DNA of 64,000 nt from Miltoncostaea sp963762825. GTDB taxonomy: Bacteria > Actinomycetota > Thermoleophilia > Miltoncostaeales > Miltoncostaeaceae. Location: the NCBI GenBank assembly GCA_963762825.1, contig CAVXLZ010000001.1, positions 434,001 through 498,000 on the forward strand, written 5' to 3'. A program made the translations under genes and the position numbers. Positions within the stretch are counted from its first letter, which is position 1; each line of letters starts with the position of its first letter. Under the pieces are notes generated by a model, which was not told the origin of the DNA, did not search any database, and was given only the letters and a program-made list of their open reading frames with translations. This document shows positions 43,628 through 52,366 of this stretch, piece by piece.

Positions 43628-45216
43628 GTGCCCCTCCACATCACCCCGCTCACCCCGCTCGCCTTCCTCGAGCGCTCGGCGGAGGTCTTCCCGGATGCGA
43701 CGGCGGTCGTGCACGGCGACGAGCGCATCAGCTATCGCGAGCTGGCCGGGCGGGTCACGCGGCTGGCGCACGCGCTGCGCGCATCGGGCATCGGCCCGGG
43801 TGATCGGGTCGCGTACCTGTGCCCCAATACGCCGACCCTCCTCGAGGCGCACTTCGCCGTGCCGCTCGCCGGCGCCGTCCTCGTGGCCCTCAACACGCGC
43901 CTCGCGGGCGAGGAGGTGGCGGCGATCTGCCGCCATTCCGGCGCACGGCTCCTCGTGGCGGATACGGAGCTCGCGGGCTCGGTCATCCCGGTGGCGGATC
44001 GGCTCGGGGTGCAGGAGGTGGTCTGGGACGAGGACGCGGTTGGCGAGACCCCGGCCGGCACCCGTCGCGCCGACCTGCTCGCCCGCGGCTCCGACGAGCC
44101 GCTCCCGTGGGGCGTCGTGGACGAGGACGCCACCATCTCGATCAACTACACCTCCGGCACCACGGGCACGCCCAAGGGGGTGATGTACACCCACCGTGGC
44201 GCCTATCTGAACGCCCTCGGCGAGAACATCACCGCCGGTCACAGCACCCGGACCGTCTACCTCTGGACGCTCCCGATGTTCCACTGCAACGGGTGGTGCC
44301 ATCCGTGGGCGATCGTCGCCGCGGGAGGCAGCCAGGTGTGCATGCGGGCGGTGCGGGCCGATGACATGTGGCGTCTCATCGACGAGCACGGCGTGACCCA
44401 TCTGAACGGCGCGCCGATGGTGCTGTCGCTGCTGGTCAACGCCCCGGGGGCCCATCCGCTGGAGGATGGGCTCACCGTGATGACCGCGGCCGCACCTCCC
44501 AATCCGACGACCCTCGCTCAGACCGAGGCCCTGGGGGCTCGCGTGATTCACGTCTACGGGCTCACCGAGACGTACGGCCCCCACACCGTCTGCCAATGGC
44601 AGGCGGTGTGGGAAGGCGCGGCGCCCGCCGAGCGCGCCCGGCTGCTCTCGCGCCAGGGGGTGGCGATGGTGGTGGCCGACCCGATCAGGGTCGTCGATGC
44701 ACTCGGCGCGGATGTCCCCCGCGACGGGGACACCGTGGGAGAGGTGGTGATGACGGGCAACAACGTGATGAAGGGCTACTTCGACGACCCGGAGGGGACG
44801 GCGGCGGCCTTCCGGGGTGGCGTCTTCCACTCGGGCGACCTCGGCGTGTGGCACCCCGACGGTTACATCGAGCTGCGCGACCGGGCCAAGGACGTCGTCA
44901 TCTCGGGCGGCGAGAACATCTCGACGATCGAGGTGGAACAGGCGGTCGTGAGCCACCCGGCGGTTCTGGAGGCGGCGGTCGTCGGCGTGCCGGACGAGCG
45001 CTGGGGGGAGCGCCCGAAGGCCTTCGTCGTGCTGCGGGAGGGGGGCGGGCCGACGCGGCATCCCTCGCCGCCCACGTCCGGGAGCGGCTCGCCGGATTCA
45101 AGTGCCCCGACGTCTTCGAGTTCCTCACAGAGCTGCCGCGCACCTCCACCGGAAAGGTGCGCAAGTTCGAGTTGCGCGAGCGGGAGTGGGCGGGCCGCGA
45201 GCGCCGGATCAGCTGA
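43628..45216 (+). CDS. AMP-forming fatty acyl-CoA synthetase-like ligase (one frame break)
   Basis: About 530 residues when repaired. ANL-family motifs: P-loop YTSGTTGTPKGV, A5-like VYGLTETYGP, and the hinge region HSGDLGVWHPDGYIELRDRAKDVVISGGENIS; the C-terminal catalytic Lys lies in RTSTGKVRKFELR. A run of six G near 45047-45052 is one base short; adding one G restores GGRADAASLAAHVRERL. It activates a carboxylate to acyl-CoA; chain length is not defined. GTG start with a strong promoter. Confidence 0.9.
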
Positions 45217-45299
45217 TTTCCTTTCCTGGACTCGGTTTCGAAAGCCTGCGTAGGGTCTGTCAGCCCGACCTCTCTGTGCCCGATTTCAGGAGCCCGTGA

Positions 45300-45770
45300 A
45301 TGAAGAACGCAACCAAGGACTTCAAGGAGTTCGTCCTCCAGGGCGACGTGGTCGCCCTGGCGGTCGCGGTGATCATCGCCACCGCCTTCGGGGCGGTCAT
45401 CGCCGCCTTCGTCGCCAACATCATCACCCCGTTGCTCGCCGCGATCGGCGGTCAGCCCGACTTCAGTCAACTCGACTTCACCATCAACAACAGCCGCTTC
45501 CAGTACGGGCTCTTCATCAACGCCATCATCACGTTCCTGATCATCGCGGCCGTGGTCTTCTTCCTGGTGGTCCGCCCCTACAACGCGTTCCGCAAGCGCA
45601 GCCAGGACGGCGAGGAGGAGGAGCCCTCCGCCGAGTACGCCGTGGAGAGCGGCTCCGCCGACGCGCTGCCCGCGCTCCTCAACGCACGCGCCGCCGACGG
45701 CTGGAAGCTCGTCTCCATGAGCGAGGGCTCGGGCGGGTCCCTCTCGGCCGTGCTCGTGAAGGGCGACTGA
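45300..45770 (+). CDS. mscL: Large-conductance mechanosensitive channel with C-terminal GW-domain extension
   Basis: 156 residues. TM1 begins FKEFVLQGDVVALAVAVIIATAFGAVI and TM2 is INAIITFLIIAAVVFFLVV, followed by the RPYNAFRKR cluster; this is a complete MscL. Beyond the usual end, residues about 112-156 (LPALLNARAADGWKLVSM) look like a DUF4177-type small beta-alpha domain. The pore opens under membrane tension to release solutes. ATG 45300 with CAGGAG upstream. A strong terminator follows. Confidence 0.92.
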   Translation: MKNATKDFKEFVLQGDVVALAVAVIIATAFGAVIAAFVANIITPLLAAIGGQPDFSQLDFTINNSRFQYGLFINAIITFLIIAAVVFFLVVRPYNAFRKRSQDGEEEEPSAEYAVESGSADALPALLNARAADGWKLVSMSEGSGGSLSAVLVKGD

Positions 45771-45791
45771 TCCCGGCCGGCTGATCGATCG

Positions 45792-45825
45792 CCTCCACCC
45801 GGCCGGCATCCCGGCCGGGTGGAGG
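45792..45825. terminator. Strong hairpin after mscL
   Basis: CCTCCACCCGGCCGG (45792-45806) and CCGGCCGGGTGGAGG (45811-45825) form a 15-bp perfect stem with a CATC loop, 21 bp after mscL and 23 bp beyond the 3' end of tRNA-Gly on the other strand; it probably serves both. Confidence 0.75.
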
Positions 45826-45848
45826 GCGCCGATCGCGCGGTGGGGCGA

Positions 45849-45919
45849 AGCGGGCGGGGGGGATCGAACCCCCGTCGATGGCTTGGAAGGCCATTGCTCT
45901 ACCATTGAGCTACGCCCGC
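45849..45919 (-). tRNA. tRNA-Gly (anticodon TCC)
   Basis: A 71-nt cloverleaf. Acceptor arms GCGGGCG and CGCCCGC pair fully; D-arm TAGCTCAATGGTAGA, anticodon loop CTTCCAA on a GGC/GCC stem, T-arm GGGTTCGATCC. Discriminator T; CCA is not encoded. It lies between mscL and nfo. Confidence 0.97.
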
Positions 45920-45974
45920 GGGACGGCACCCGGCGCCGGGGGCAACTGTACCAACGGCCCTGGGCCGTGAGGTA

Positions 45975-46886
45975 TCAGCCCCGGCGCGCGGCGAGCCCCT
46001 CGGCGTGCAGGCGGCGCACGCGGGCCATGTTCTCGAGGTCGGGGCCGTTGCCCTCCACCCCGGGCACCTCGAGGATCACCGGCAGGTCCTGGAGGTGCGG
46101 CGAGCCGAGGATGCTGCGCATTCCCTCCTCGCCGATCTCACCGTCCCCGATGTTCTCGTGGCGGTCCCGGTTCGATCCGAACGCGGTCTTCGAGTCGTTC
46201 AGGTGCAGGCAGCGCAGCTTCTCGATGCCCACGATCGCATCGAACTCGTCGAGCACGCGGTCGATGCCCCCGTGCTCGTGCACGGGGTACCCGGAGGCGA
46301 AGAGGTGCTGGGAGTCGAGGCAGAACCCGAGGCGCTCCGGGCGGTCCACGGCGTCGGCCACGGCGCGGAGCTGGGCGAAGGTGCGCCCGATGGTGTCGCC
46401 CGCACCGGCGGTGTTCTCGAGGAAGACGCAGCACTCGCCGGGGGCGCTCTCGAAGGCCTCGCCGATGCCGGCCCCGATGCGGGCGATCGCCTCATCCTCG
46501 CTCGATCCCTTCGACGAGCCCACATGCAGCACCACCCCCTCGAGCCCGAGTGCGTCACCGATCGTCAGGTGCTGCACCAGGCTCTCGATCGACGAGCGGT
46601 AGATGTTGCGGGTGGCGGTCGCGGGCTTGCCCGGCGGCCCCGTCGGAACCTCTCGGTCGGGCGCGCCGAGGTTCATCAGGTAGAGGCCGTGGCTCACCAG
46701 GGGACCCATGCCGGCCTCGGCCGCCTGCGCGCGGAAGGCGGCGATCTGCTCGGGGGTGTGGTTGATGGGCTTCCAGGTGCGCGGGTTGTGCGTGAAGACC
46801 TGAAGGCTCTCGCACCCCAGGTCGCGACCGCGGCCGATGGCCTTGCTGATGCCCCCCGAGGAGGAAACGTGGGCGCCGAATCTCAC
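45975..46886 (-). CDS. nfo: Endonuclease IV (AP endonuclease)
   Basis: A 303-residue Zn-dependent TIM-barrel enzyme that cuts at abasic sites in base-excision repair. Signatures: RFGAHVSSSGGISKA, VLHVGSSKGSS, FLENTAGAGDTIG, FCLDSQHLFASGY and LHLNDSKTAFGSNRDRHENIGDG, carrying the expected His/Glu/Asp metal ligands. GTG start, only 18 bp from the divergent gltX start, so the promoters must overlap. Confidence 0.95.
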   Translation of the reverse strand: MRFGAHVSSSGGISKAIGRGRDLGCESLQVFTHNPRTWKPINHTPEQIAAFRAQAAEAGMGPLVSHGLYLMNLGAPDREVPTGPPGKPATATRNIYRSSIESLVQHLTIGDALGLEGVVLHVGSSKGSSEDEAIARIGAGIGEAFESAPGECCVFLENTAGAGDTIGRTFAQLRAVADAVDRPERLGFCLDSQHLFASGYPVHEHGGIDRVLDEFDAIVGIEKLRCLHLNDSKTAFGSNRDRHENIGDGEIGEEGMRSILGSPHLQDLPVILEVPGVEGNGPDLENMARVRRLHAEGLAARRG

Positions 46887-46891
46887 GTCGC

Positions 46892-46897
46892 TATCCT
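46892..46897 (+). promoter_or_regulatory. -10-like TATCCT 7 nt before gltX
   Basis: TATCCT ends 7 nt before GTG 46905. With only 18 bp between the nfo and gltX starts, a leaderless gltX mRNA is the simplest reading. No clear -35 is seen. Confidence 0.45.
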
Positions 46898-46904
46898 ACG
46901 GGCC

Positions 46905-48380
46905 GTGGCCAGACATCCCCGACCAGAGGTCACCGGCCCCGCCCGCGTTCGTTTCGCCCCGAGCCCGACGGGCAGCCTTCACGTGGGCGGCGCACGCACC
47001 GCCCTGTTCAACTGGCTGATCGCACGGCACACCGAGGGCACGTTCGTCCTGCGGCTCGAGGACACCGATCGCGAGCGATCGACTCCCGAGAGCGAGGCGG
47101 AGATCCTCCGCTGCCTCACCTGGCTCGGCCTCGACTGGGACGAGGGACCCCATCGCCAGAGCGAGCGCGGAGCGGTCTACGAGGCGGCGATCGAGCGCCT
47201 GAAGGCCTCGGGGGCGATCTACGCCGCCTACGAGACCGAGGCCGAGCTCGAGGCCCAGCGGGCCGCCGCACGGGCCGACAAGCGGGCCCCGGTCGTCCGC
47301 GGCCGCCGCGATCATGGCGCGGCCGAGCTGGCGGCGTTCGCTGCCGAGGGGCGGCGGCCGGCATGGCGCTTCGCCGTCGAGATACCCGGCGAGACCGTGA
47401 TCGAGGACTACGTCCGCGGTCCGGTCTCCTTCGATCACGCCCAGATCGAGGATTTCGTGGTGGTTCGCTCGGACGGCACCCCCACGTACAACCTCGCGGC
47501 CGCGGTCGACGACATCGACATGGCGATCAGCCATGTCATCCGCGGTGAGGATCACATCTCGAACACGCCCAAGCAGATGATGGTGATGCGTGCGCTCGGC
47601 GCCACTCCGCCCGACTACGCCCACATCCCGCTGATCCTCGGCGAGGATCGCAAGCGCTTGAGCAAGCGCCACGGCGCCGCCTCGGTGGAGGATCTCGAGG
47701 CGGCCGGCTTCCTCCCGCAGGCGGCGGTCAACGCCCTGGCCCTGCTCGGGTGGAGCTTCGACGACAAGACCACGATCTTCACGGTCGAAGAGCTCGTGGC
47801 GGGCTTCTCGGTCGGCCGCATATCCAAGAGCCCGGCGATCTTCGATCTCAAGAAGCTCCAGGTGATGAACGGCCGTCACCTGCGACTGATGCCCGCCGAC
47901 GACTTCGTCGAGGCGCTCGTCGGATGGCTCGATTCCACCGGCTACCTGGCCGAGCGCGGGCCGGGCGCCGAGGAGCTGGTCCGCGCGAGCGCTCCGCTGG
48001 TGAAACGGAAGATCAGCACCTTCGCCGAATACGACGCGCTCGCCGGCTGGCTCTTCGTCCCTCTCGAGATCGAGCCCGAGGCCTGGGAGGTGCTGACGCG
48101 CGACGTCAAGCACTCGATCCAGGTCATCGGAGGAGGCCTCGGGCGGCTCGAGTCGCTGCCCGAGTTCACGGCCGATGCGGTGAAGGACGCATTGCAGGAC
48201 CAGCTCCACGTCATGGGCGAGGCAGCACGCGACTTCCTCGAACCCCAGCGGATCGCGGTCACCGGCCGGCTCGTCTCCACCGGGACCTACGAGAGCCTCG
48301 CGCTCCTGGGTCGCGACGAGGTCTTCACGCGCTATCGCGCGACGCTGGCGCGACTGGCAGAGATCTGGGCGCGGGCGTGA
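46905..48380 (+). CDS. gltX: Glutamyl-tRNA synthetase
   Basis: A 491-residue class I synthetase charging tRNA-Glu. The HIGH-type motif is RFAPSPTGSLHVGGARTALFNW; the KMSKS-type motif is DRKRLSKRHGA. Length and C-terminal anticodon-binding domain are normal. It may also charge tRNA-Gln (non-discriminating) if the genome has GatCAB, which the window cannot show. GTG start; its stop overlaps the next gene. Confidence 0.97.
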   Translation: MARHPRPEVTGPARVRFAPSPTGSLHVGGARTALFNWLIARHTEGTFVLRLEDTDRERSTPESEAEILRCLTWLGLDWDEGPHRQSERGAVYEAAIERLKASGAIYAAYETEAELEAQRAAARADKRAPVVRGRRDHGAAELAAFAAEGRRPAWRFAVEIPGETVIEDYVRGPVSFDHAQIEDFVVVRSDGTPTYNLAAAVDDIDMAISHVIRGEDHISNTPKQMMVMRALGATPPDYAHIPLILGEDRKRLSKRHGAASVEDLEAAGFLPQAAVNALALLGWSFDDKTTIFTVEELVAGFSVGRISKSPAIFDLKKLQVMNGRHLRLMPADDFVEALVGWLDSTGYLAERGPGAEELVRASAPLVKRKISTFAEYDALAGWLFVPLEIEPEAWEVLTRDVKHSIQVIGGGLGRLESLPEFTADAVKDALQDQLHVMGEAARDFLEPQRIAVTGRLVSTGTYESLALLGRDEVFTRYRATLARLAEIWARA

Positions 48381-48868
48381 GCTTCGGTCGCGGCACACAG
48401 CGGGCGCTGATGCTGACGGCAGCGTGGACGTTCGGCATCTTCCTCATCGTCGCGGCCGTGTTCCGCAGCACGGACAGCTCCCAGAAGACCCTCTCCGTGG
48501 TCGCCGGCTTCTTCGCCTACGCGTTCCTCGCGGCAGCCGCCATCATCCTCGTGCGGGGGTGGCGCAGACGTGGTCAGGACGCCGAGCGTGCGGCGATCAG
48601 CTTCGTGAGCGGTCACCCCGCCGTGGCGTCGGCGATGGGCCGACCGCTCGAGGTGGGAGCGCCGGAGGGCGAGATCCCCTCGGGCAACGGTCCCGCGCAG
48701 GCCAATCTCGAGGTGCCGGTCTCGGGGCCGGCCGACTCCGGCCAGGTCGATCTGGTCATGGCGCGGATCGCGCGCGACTGGGAGGTGCTCTCGGCGACCC
48801 TGGTCGTCGACGGCGACCGCGTGAAGCTCGCCGACGGCTTCGGCGAGTCGCAGGAAGAGGACGACTGA
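48377..48868 (+). CDS. Membrane protein with Coa1-like domain
   Basis: 163 residues. Two N-terminal helices (about 10-30 and 38-57) and a basic stop-transfer RGWRRRG, then a soluble domain: VASAMGRPLEVG, NLEVPVSGPADSGQVDLVMAR, WEVLSATLVVDG. This pattern of G-x-P-[LI]-x-V-G then PVSGP-x-G-x-G matches the Coa1 (cytochrome oxidase assembly) fold family found in many bacteria without COX links. Role unknown. GTGA overlap with gltX. Confidence 0.72.
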   Translation: MSFGRGTQRALMLTAAWTFGIFLIVAAVFRSTDSSQKTLSVVAGFFAYAFLAAAAIILVRGWRRRGQDAERAAISFVSGHPAVASAMGRPLEVGAPEGEIPSGNGPAQANLEVPVSGPADSGQVDLVMARIARDWEVLSATLVVDGDRVKLADGFGESQEEDD

Positions 48869-48926
48869 CGGGGCGGGCGAGACCTCCGGCGCAAACACGC
48901 CGTCGGTCCCACGGTGAGCACCGCCG

Positions 48927-49898
48927 ATGAATCCGCCGCTCTGGGCGTGGATCGCCCTGATTCTGGCGGTCCCCGTCCTCTCGATCATCGACCTTCTCGT
49001 CTTCGGGCGCGGCCAGCGGGAGGTGCCGGTCAGGACGGCGGCGATGTGGAGCCTCTGCTGGATCGGTCTCGGCCTGGGCTTCGGCGTCCTGATGGCGCTC
49101 ACACAGGGAGGCACTGCCGCCGGCGAGTACCTGTCGGGGTATCTGATCGAGTGGAGCCTCTCGATCGACAACCTGTTCGTCTTCGCCGTCATCTTCGGTT
49201 ACTTCGCCGTGCCGAAGGAGATCCAGCCGCGCGTCCTGCTGTTCGGCGTGCTCGGGGCACTGGTTTTCCGCGGGCTCTTCATCGCCATCGGTGCCGCAGC
49301 GCTCGGGGCCGCCGGCTGGGTGATCTACATCTTCGGCGGGTTCCTGGTGTTCACCGCCTATCGGCTCGCGCGGAGCACCGGGGAGCACGTCGATCCCGGC
49401 CGGAACAAGCTCCTGCTGCTGGTGAACCGCTTCGTGCCCTCCACCGACGGATACCGCGGCCAGAGGGTCTTCGTGCGCGAGGGCGAGCGCCGGCTGGCGA
49501 CGCCGCTCCTCGCGGTGCTGCTCGTCATCGCGAGCACGGATGTCGTCTTCGCCATCGACTCCATCCCGGCGATCTTCGCCGTGACCGACGAGGCCTTCAT
49601 CGTGCTCGCGGCCAACGTCTTCGCCGTGATGGGCCTGCGGGCGATGTACTTCGTCATCGTCGGCATGCTGACGCGATTCCGGTATCTCAACTACGGCCTC
49701 GCCGTGGTGCTGGCCCTGGTCGGCCTCAAGATGCTTCTGAGCGATGTCTACCACCCGCCGATCTACGTCACCCTCGGCGCAGTTGTGATCGTGCTCGCCA
49801 CTGCCGTGCTGGCCTCGCTCTGGGCCACACGGGGCGAGGGCGGCCCCGAGGAGATGGACCTCGGTCCGGCGACGAGGGTCCACGAGGACTCCGCGTGA
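48927..49898 (+). CDS. TerC-family integral membrane protein (Alx-like)
   Basis: 323 residues and about 9 helices. The acidic motifs SLSIDNLFVF and STDVVFAIDSIPA are the TerC signatures and are thought to bind metal; the long cytoplasmic loop (about 150-190) is as in Alx. Members export Mn2+ or Ca2+, some for metallating secreted proteins. I found no yybP-ykoY element in the 58 bp upstream. Hairpin ATCGGGG/CCCCGAT (49931-49947) follows. Confidence 0.92.
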   Translation: MNPPLWAWIALILAVPVLSIIDLLVFGRGQREVPVRTAAMWSLCWIGLGLGFGVLMALTQGGTAAGEYLSGYLIEWSLSIDNLFVFAVIFGYFAVPKEIQPRVLLFGVLGALVFRGLFIAIGAAALGAAGWVIYIFGGFLVFTAYRLARSTGEHVDPGRNKLLLLVNRFVPSTDGYRGQRVFVREGERRLATPLLAVLLVIASTDVVFAIDSIPAIFAVTDEAFIVLAANVFAVMGLRAMYFVIVGMLTRFRYLNYGLAVVLALVGLKMLLSDVYHPPIYVTLGAVVIVLATAVLASLWATRGEGGPEEMDLGPATRVHEDSA

Positions 49899-49930
49899 GC
49901 GCCCGCCCCCAGTAGTCGTCCGAAGGGCGC

Positions 49931-49947
49931 ATCGGGGCCGCCCCGAT
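49931..49947 (+). terminator. Hairpin after the TerC gene
   Basis: ATCGGGG (49931-49937) and CCCCGAT (49941-49947) with a 3-nt loop, 32 nt after the stop. GC-rich and short, with no U tract. Confidence 0.4.
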
Positions 49948-49998
49948 TCCCCGGCGCGCCGAATCGGCGAGCATCGGGCCCCGACACGGAGTCGCCCG

Positions 49999-50751
49999 AT
50001 GCTCGGCACGCGGTCCCAGCCCATAACCCGTCGCCGCGCCGTGTTGCTCGCGGTGGCCGCGCTGCTCACGGCGTCCTCGCTGCTCGCGGTGGCGATCCTG
50101 CTCATCGGCCGGTTCGGCACGGTGGAGGGGCGCATCCTCGGCACGACGGCGCTCCTCGGCGGTTTCGGCATCCTGGCGCTTCCGGCGGCGATGCTCCTGG
50201 ATCAGGGGCGCGCCCACCGTCTCGCCGGTGCACTGCTGGTCCTCTGTGGGGTGAGCGCGGCCCTCCTGATCGTGCTGATCTGGCGCGACGAGCCATCCGA
50301 GGCGTTCGGCAAGTCGGCCGCGACCGCAGCCGCGATCGCGATCGGGCTCGCCCAGGCGGCGGCTCTGCTGGCCCGTCGCAGCGACGTCGAGCCGCGGGTC
50401 GTGAGGATCCTGTTCGCGGTGTCAACGATCCTCGCGGCCCTGGCGACCGCCGTCTTCTCCTCGCTCGTCTGGTCGGACTCGGGCGACGGCGTCTGGGCAC
50501 GGATTCTGGGCGCCCTCGTGGTGCTCGACCTGCTCACGGCCGCCCTTCAGCCGCTTCTCGCGCGGGCCCGCGCCGCGGGGGTGCAGGTGCGCATGCGCGT
50601 CACCGTTGATTCCGGCGCGAGCGAGGAGGTTTCTGCCCAGGGGCGCGACGTGGCGGCGGCCGTGGCGGTGGGCATCCGCCGGCTCGAGGCGCACGGGCGT
50701 CACGTGGTGGCGGTCGAGCTGATCGCGCGCTCGCTGGTGCCGCCCGGCTGA
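49999..50751 (+). CDS. Unknown multi-pass membrane protein
   Basis: 250 residues, not recognised. Six hydrophobic segments between about 14 and 180, then a 60-residue soluble tail (VQVRMRVTVDSGASEEVSAQGRDVAAAVAVGIRRLE) predicted beta-alpha and facing the cytoplasm. Four-Arg N-terminus, so N-in topology. No close operon partner; about 75 bp before the secreted propeller gene. Confidence 0.7.
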   Translation: MLGTRSQPITRRRAVLLAVAALLTASSLLAVAILLIGRFGTVEGRILGTTALLGGFGILALPAAMLLDQGRAHRLAGALLVLCGVSAALLIVLIWRDEPSEAFGKSAATAAAIAIGLAQAAALLARRSDVEPRVVRILFAVSTILAALATAVFSSLVWSDSGDGVWARILGALVVLDLLTAALQPLLARARAAGVQVRMRVTVDSGASEEVSAQGRDVAAAVAVGIRRLEAHGRHVVAVELIARSLVPPG

Positions 50752-50827
50752 GCGCGCGCGCCTGTTCCATTTCCGGCGGCGCTGTGAGACGTTTCCGTCC
50801 TCGGCGAGGTCGTGATGGGGGTCCCGG

Positions 50828-52366
50828 ATGCTCCGATTCAGTCTGACCGCGCCGCTCGTGGCGGCCGCCGTCGTGCTCGGGTCCTCGGGCCTCGCCTCCG
50901 CGGCGCCCTGGAAGAAGCTCTCGGGAGACGATGTCGCGGGCATCGACAAGTCCTCCCTCGTCGTCAGCGGCGGCAGGGTGTTCGCCGCCTGGCCCTCCGG
51001 CTCGGGCACGGATCTCGCGGGGTCGGTCGCCTTTCGCGGCTTCGCCCCGACGCCCACGGCACCCCTCGCGGGCGCCGGGCCCGTCACCATCGCCGCTTCG
51101 GGCTTCGCGAACGTCTCCGGCCGTCCGGGCCTCGTCGCGGGCGGCTCGCCGGCCGGCCTGAGGGTGATCACCGGGGGTACGACCGACGCGATCGATCGCG
51201 TCTACATCACCGCCCCGCTTGCGGAGGGGTCGGCGCCGGCAGCGGCGACGGTGATCGCAACCGCCGTGAACGGCGACATCGACGCCGTCGGGCTGCCCGA
51301 CGGGGGCGTCATCGTGGCGAACAACGAGAACAGCGCCCTGCACGCATTCCGCGATTCGACCCCGGCCGACGGCAACGACATCCAGGGGCAGCTCGGCGGC
51401 TGCTGCTCCTACAACCCGGCCCTCGGTCGCGATGGCACCGGGCGGGTATGGCTGGCGTGGTACTCGAACGCCACCGACCGTGTCGGCATCCACGTGCAGC
51501 AGCTGGACCCCTCCACCGGCGGGCCGACCGGTTCGCCGGTGCTCGTTCCCGAGAGCTCGTCGGTCGCCAACAACACCGGCCACCTCGCCCTCGCCTGCGG
51601 GGCCGACACCTGTCGCCTCGCCTACATCCTCCAGTCGGCCACGACCGCACCCCAGCGGGTGGCCACATGGGCACCGGGGGAGGCGAAGGGCACCCCGGTG
51701 ACCCCGGCGATCGACGTCGGCGTGAACGCCTCGCTCGCGGCGGCCATCCGCCCCGATGGTCGGATGTGGACCGCGTGGTACGACCCGGGCGTATCGGGCG
51801 CTTCGGTCGGCTACTACGCCAGCCTCGGCAACCGGCGCGGGACCGGGGGCGAGCGGACGAACCTGCGGCGCCCACCCGGCTTCGTCGACGATGGGGATCT
51901 CGAGGCAGCCCTGCTCGGGGACAACCTGGTCCTCGTGGGCACGGTGGACACCGGAAGGGCCCGCGGCGCGCTCTGGACGACGATCGTCCAACCGCCCGAT
52001 CAGGTGATCGAGAGGCCACGCACCATTCGCAACGGACCGGCCACAGTGGTCGCGCCCAAGGGTGTCTCGCTGAAGAAGCTGCGGCGATCCAAGTGCGTCA
52101 AGGTGAGCGTCACGGCGAAGCGGCCGGCTCGGGTGCTGGTCGCGATCTACTCGGGTCGCAAGAGCATCCGCGTGTTCGGCCGGAAGGTCGTTCGCTTCCC
52201 GAAGCCGCGCACGAGAGTGGTGTGCGTGAGGGTGCCCTTCCGGGCGAAGACCTTCAACGTGCGCACGCCGGCTCGGATCGCGATCGCCGTCCGCGCCGGC
52301 GCCCGGCCGAAGAAGGGTGAGCGGCCGGCGAGGGTGGTGACCCGGGGCTTCCGCTTCTTCCGCTAG
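50828..52366 (+). CDS. Secreted beta-propeller-like protein with basic C-terminal domain
   Basis: 512 residues. Sec signal peptide cut near LASAAP (about 27). Residues 30-395 are repeated Gly-rich beta strands such as DGRMWTAWYDPGVSGASVGYYAS, probably a propeller. The last 110 residues (VSLKKLRRSKCVKVSV) are Lys/Arg-rich with two Cys, a tail I associate with secreted proteins of Thermoleophilia (recalled, not searched). Function unknown, perhaps surface binding. Its TAG and the converging gene's TAG share the palindrome CTAG (52363-52366). Confidence 0.75.
   Translation: MLRFSLTAPLVAAAVVLGSSGLASAAPWKKLSGDDVAGIDKSSLVVSGGRVFAAWPSGSGTDLAGSVAFRGFAPTPTAPLAGAGPVTIAASGFANVSGRPGLVAGGSPAGLRVITGGTTDAIDRVYITAPLAEGSAPAAATVIATAVNGDIDAVGLPDGGVIVANNENSALHAFRDSTPADGNDIQGQLGGCCSYNPALGRDGTGRVWLAWYSNATDRVGIHVQQLDPSTGGPTGSPVLVPESSSVANNTGHLALACGADTCRLAYILQSATTAPQRVATWAPGEAKGTPVTPAIDVGVNASLAAAIRPDGRMWTAWYDPGVSGASVGYYASLGNRRGTGGERTNLRRPPGFVDDGDLEAALLGDNLVLVGTVDTGRARGALWTTIVQPPDQVIERPRTIRNGPATVVAPKGVSLKKLRRSKCVKVSVTAKRPARVLVAIYSGRKSIRVFGRKVVRFPKPRTRVVCVRVPFRAKTFNVRTPARIAIAVRAGARPKKGERPARVVTRGFRFFR

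Noticed and set aside
48869..48926. Mn-sensing yybP-ykoY riboswitch before the TerC gene
   Set aside because: Only 58 bp are available and neither the conserved loops nor a terminator stem can be drawn.
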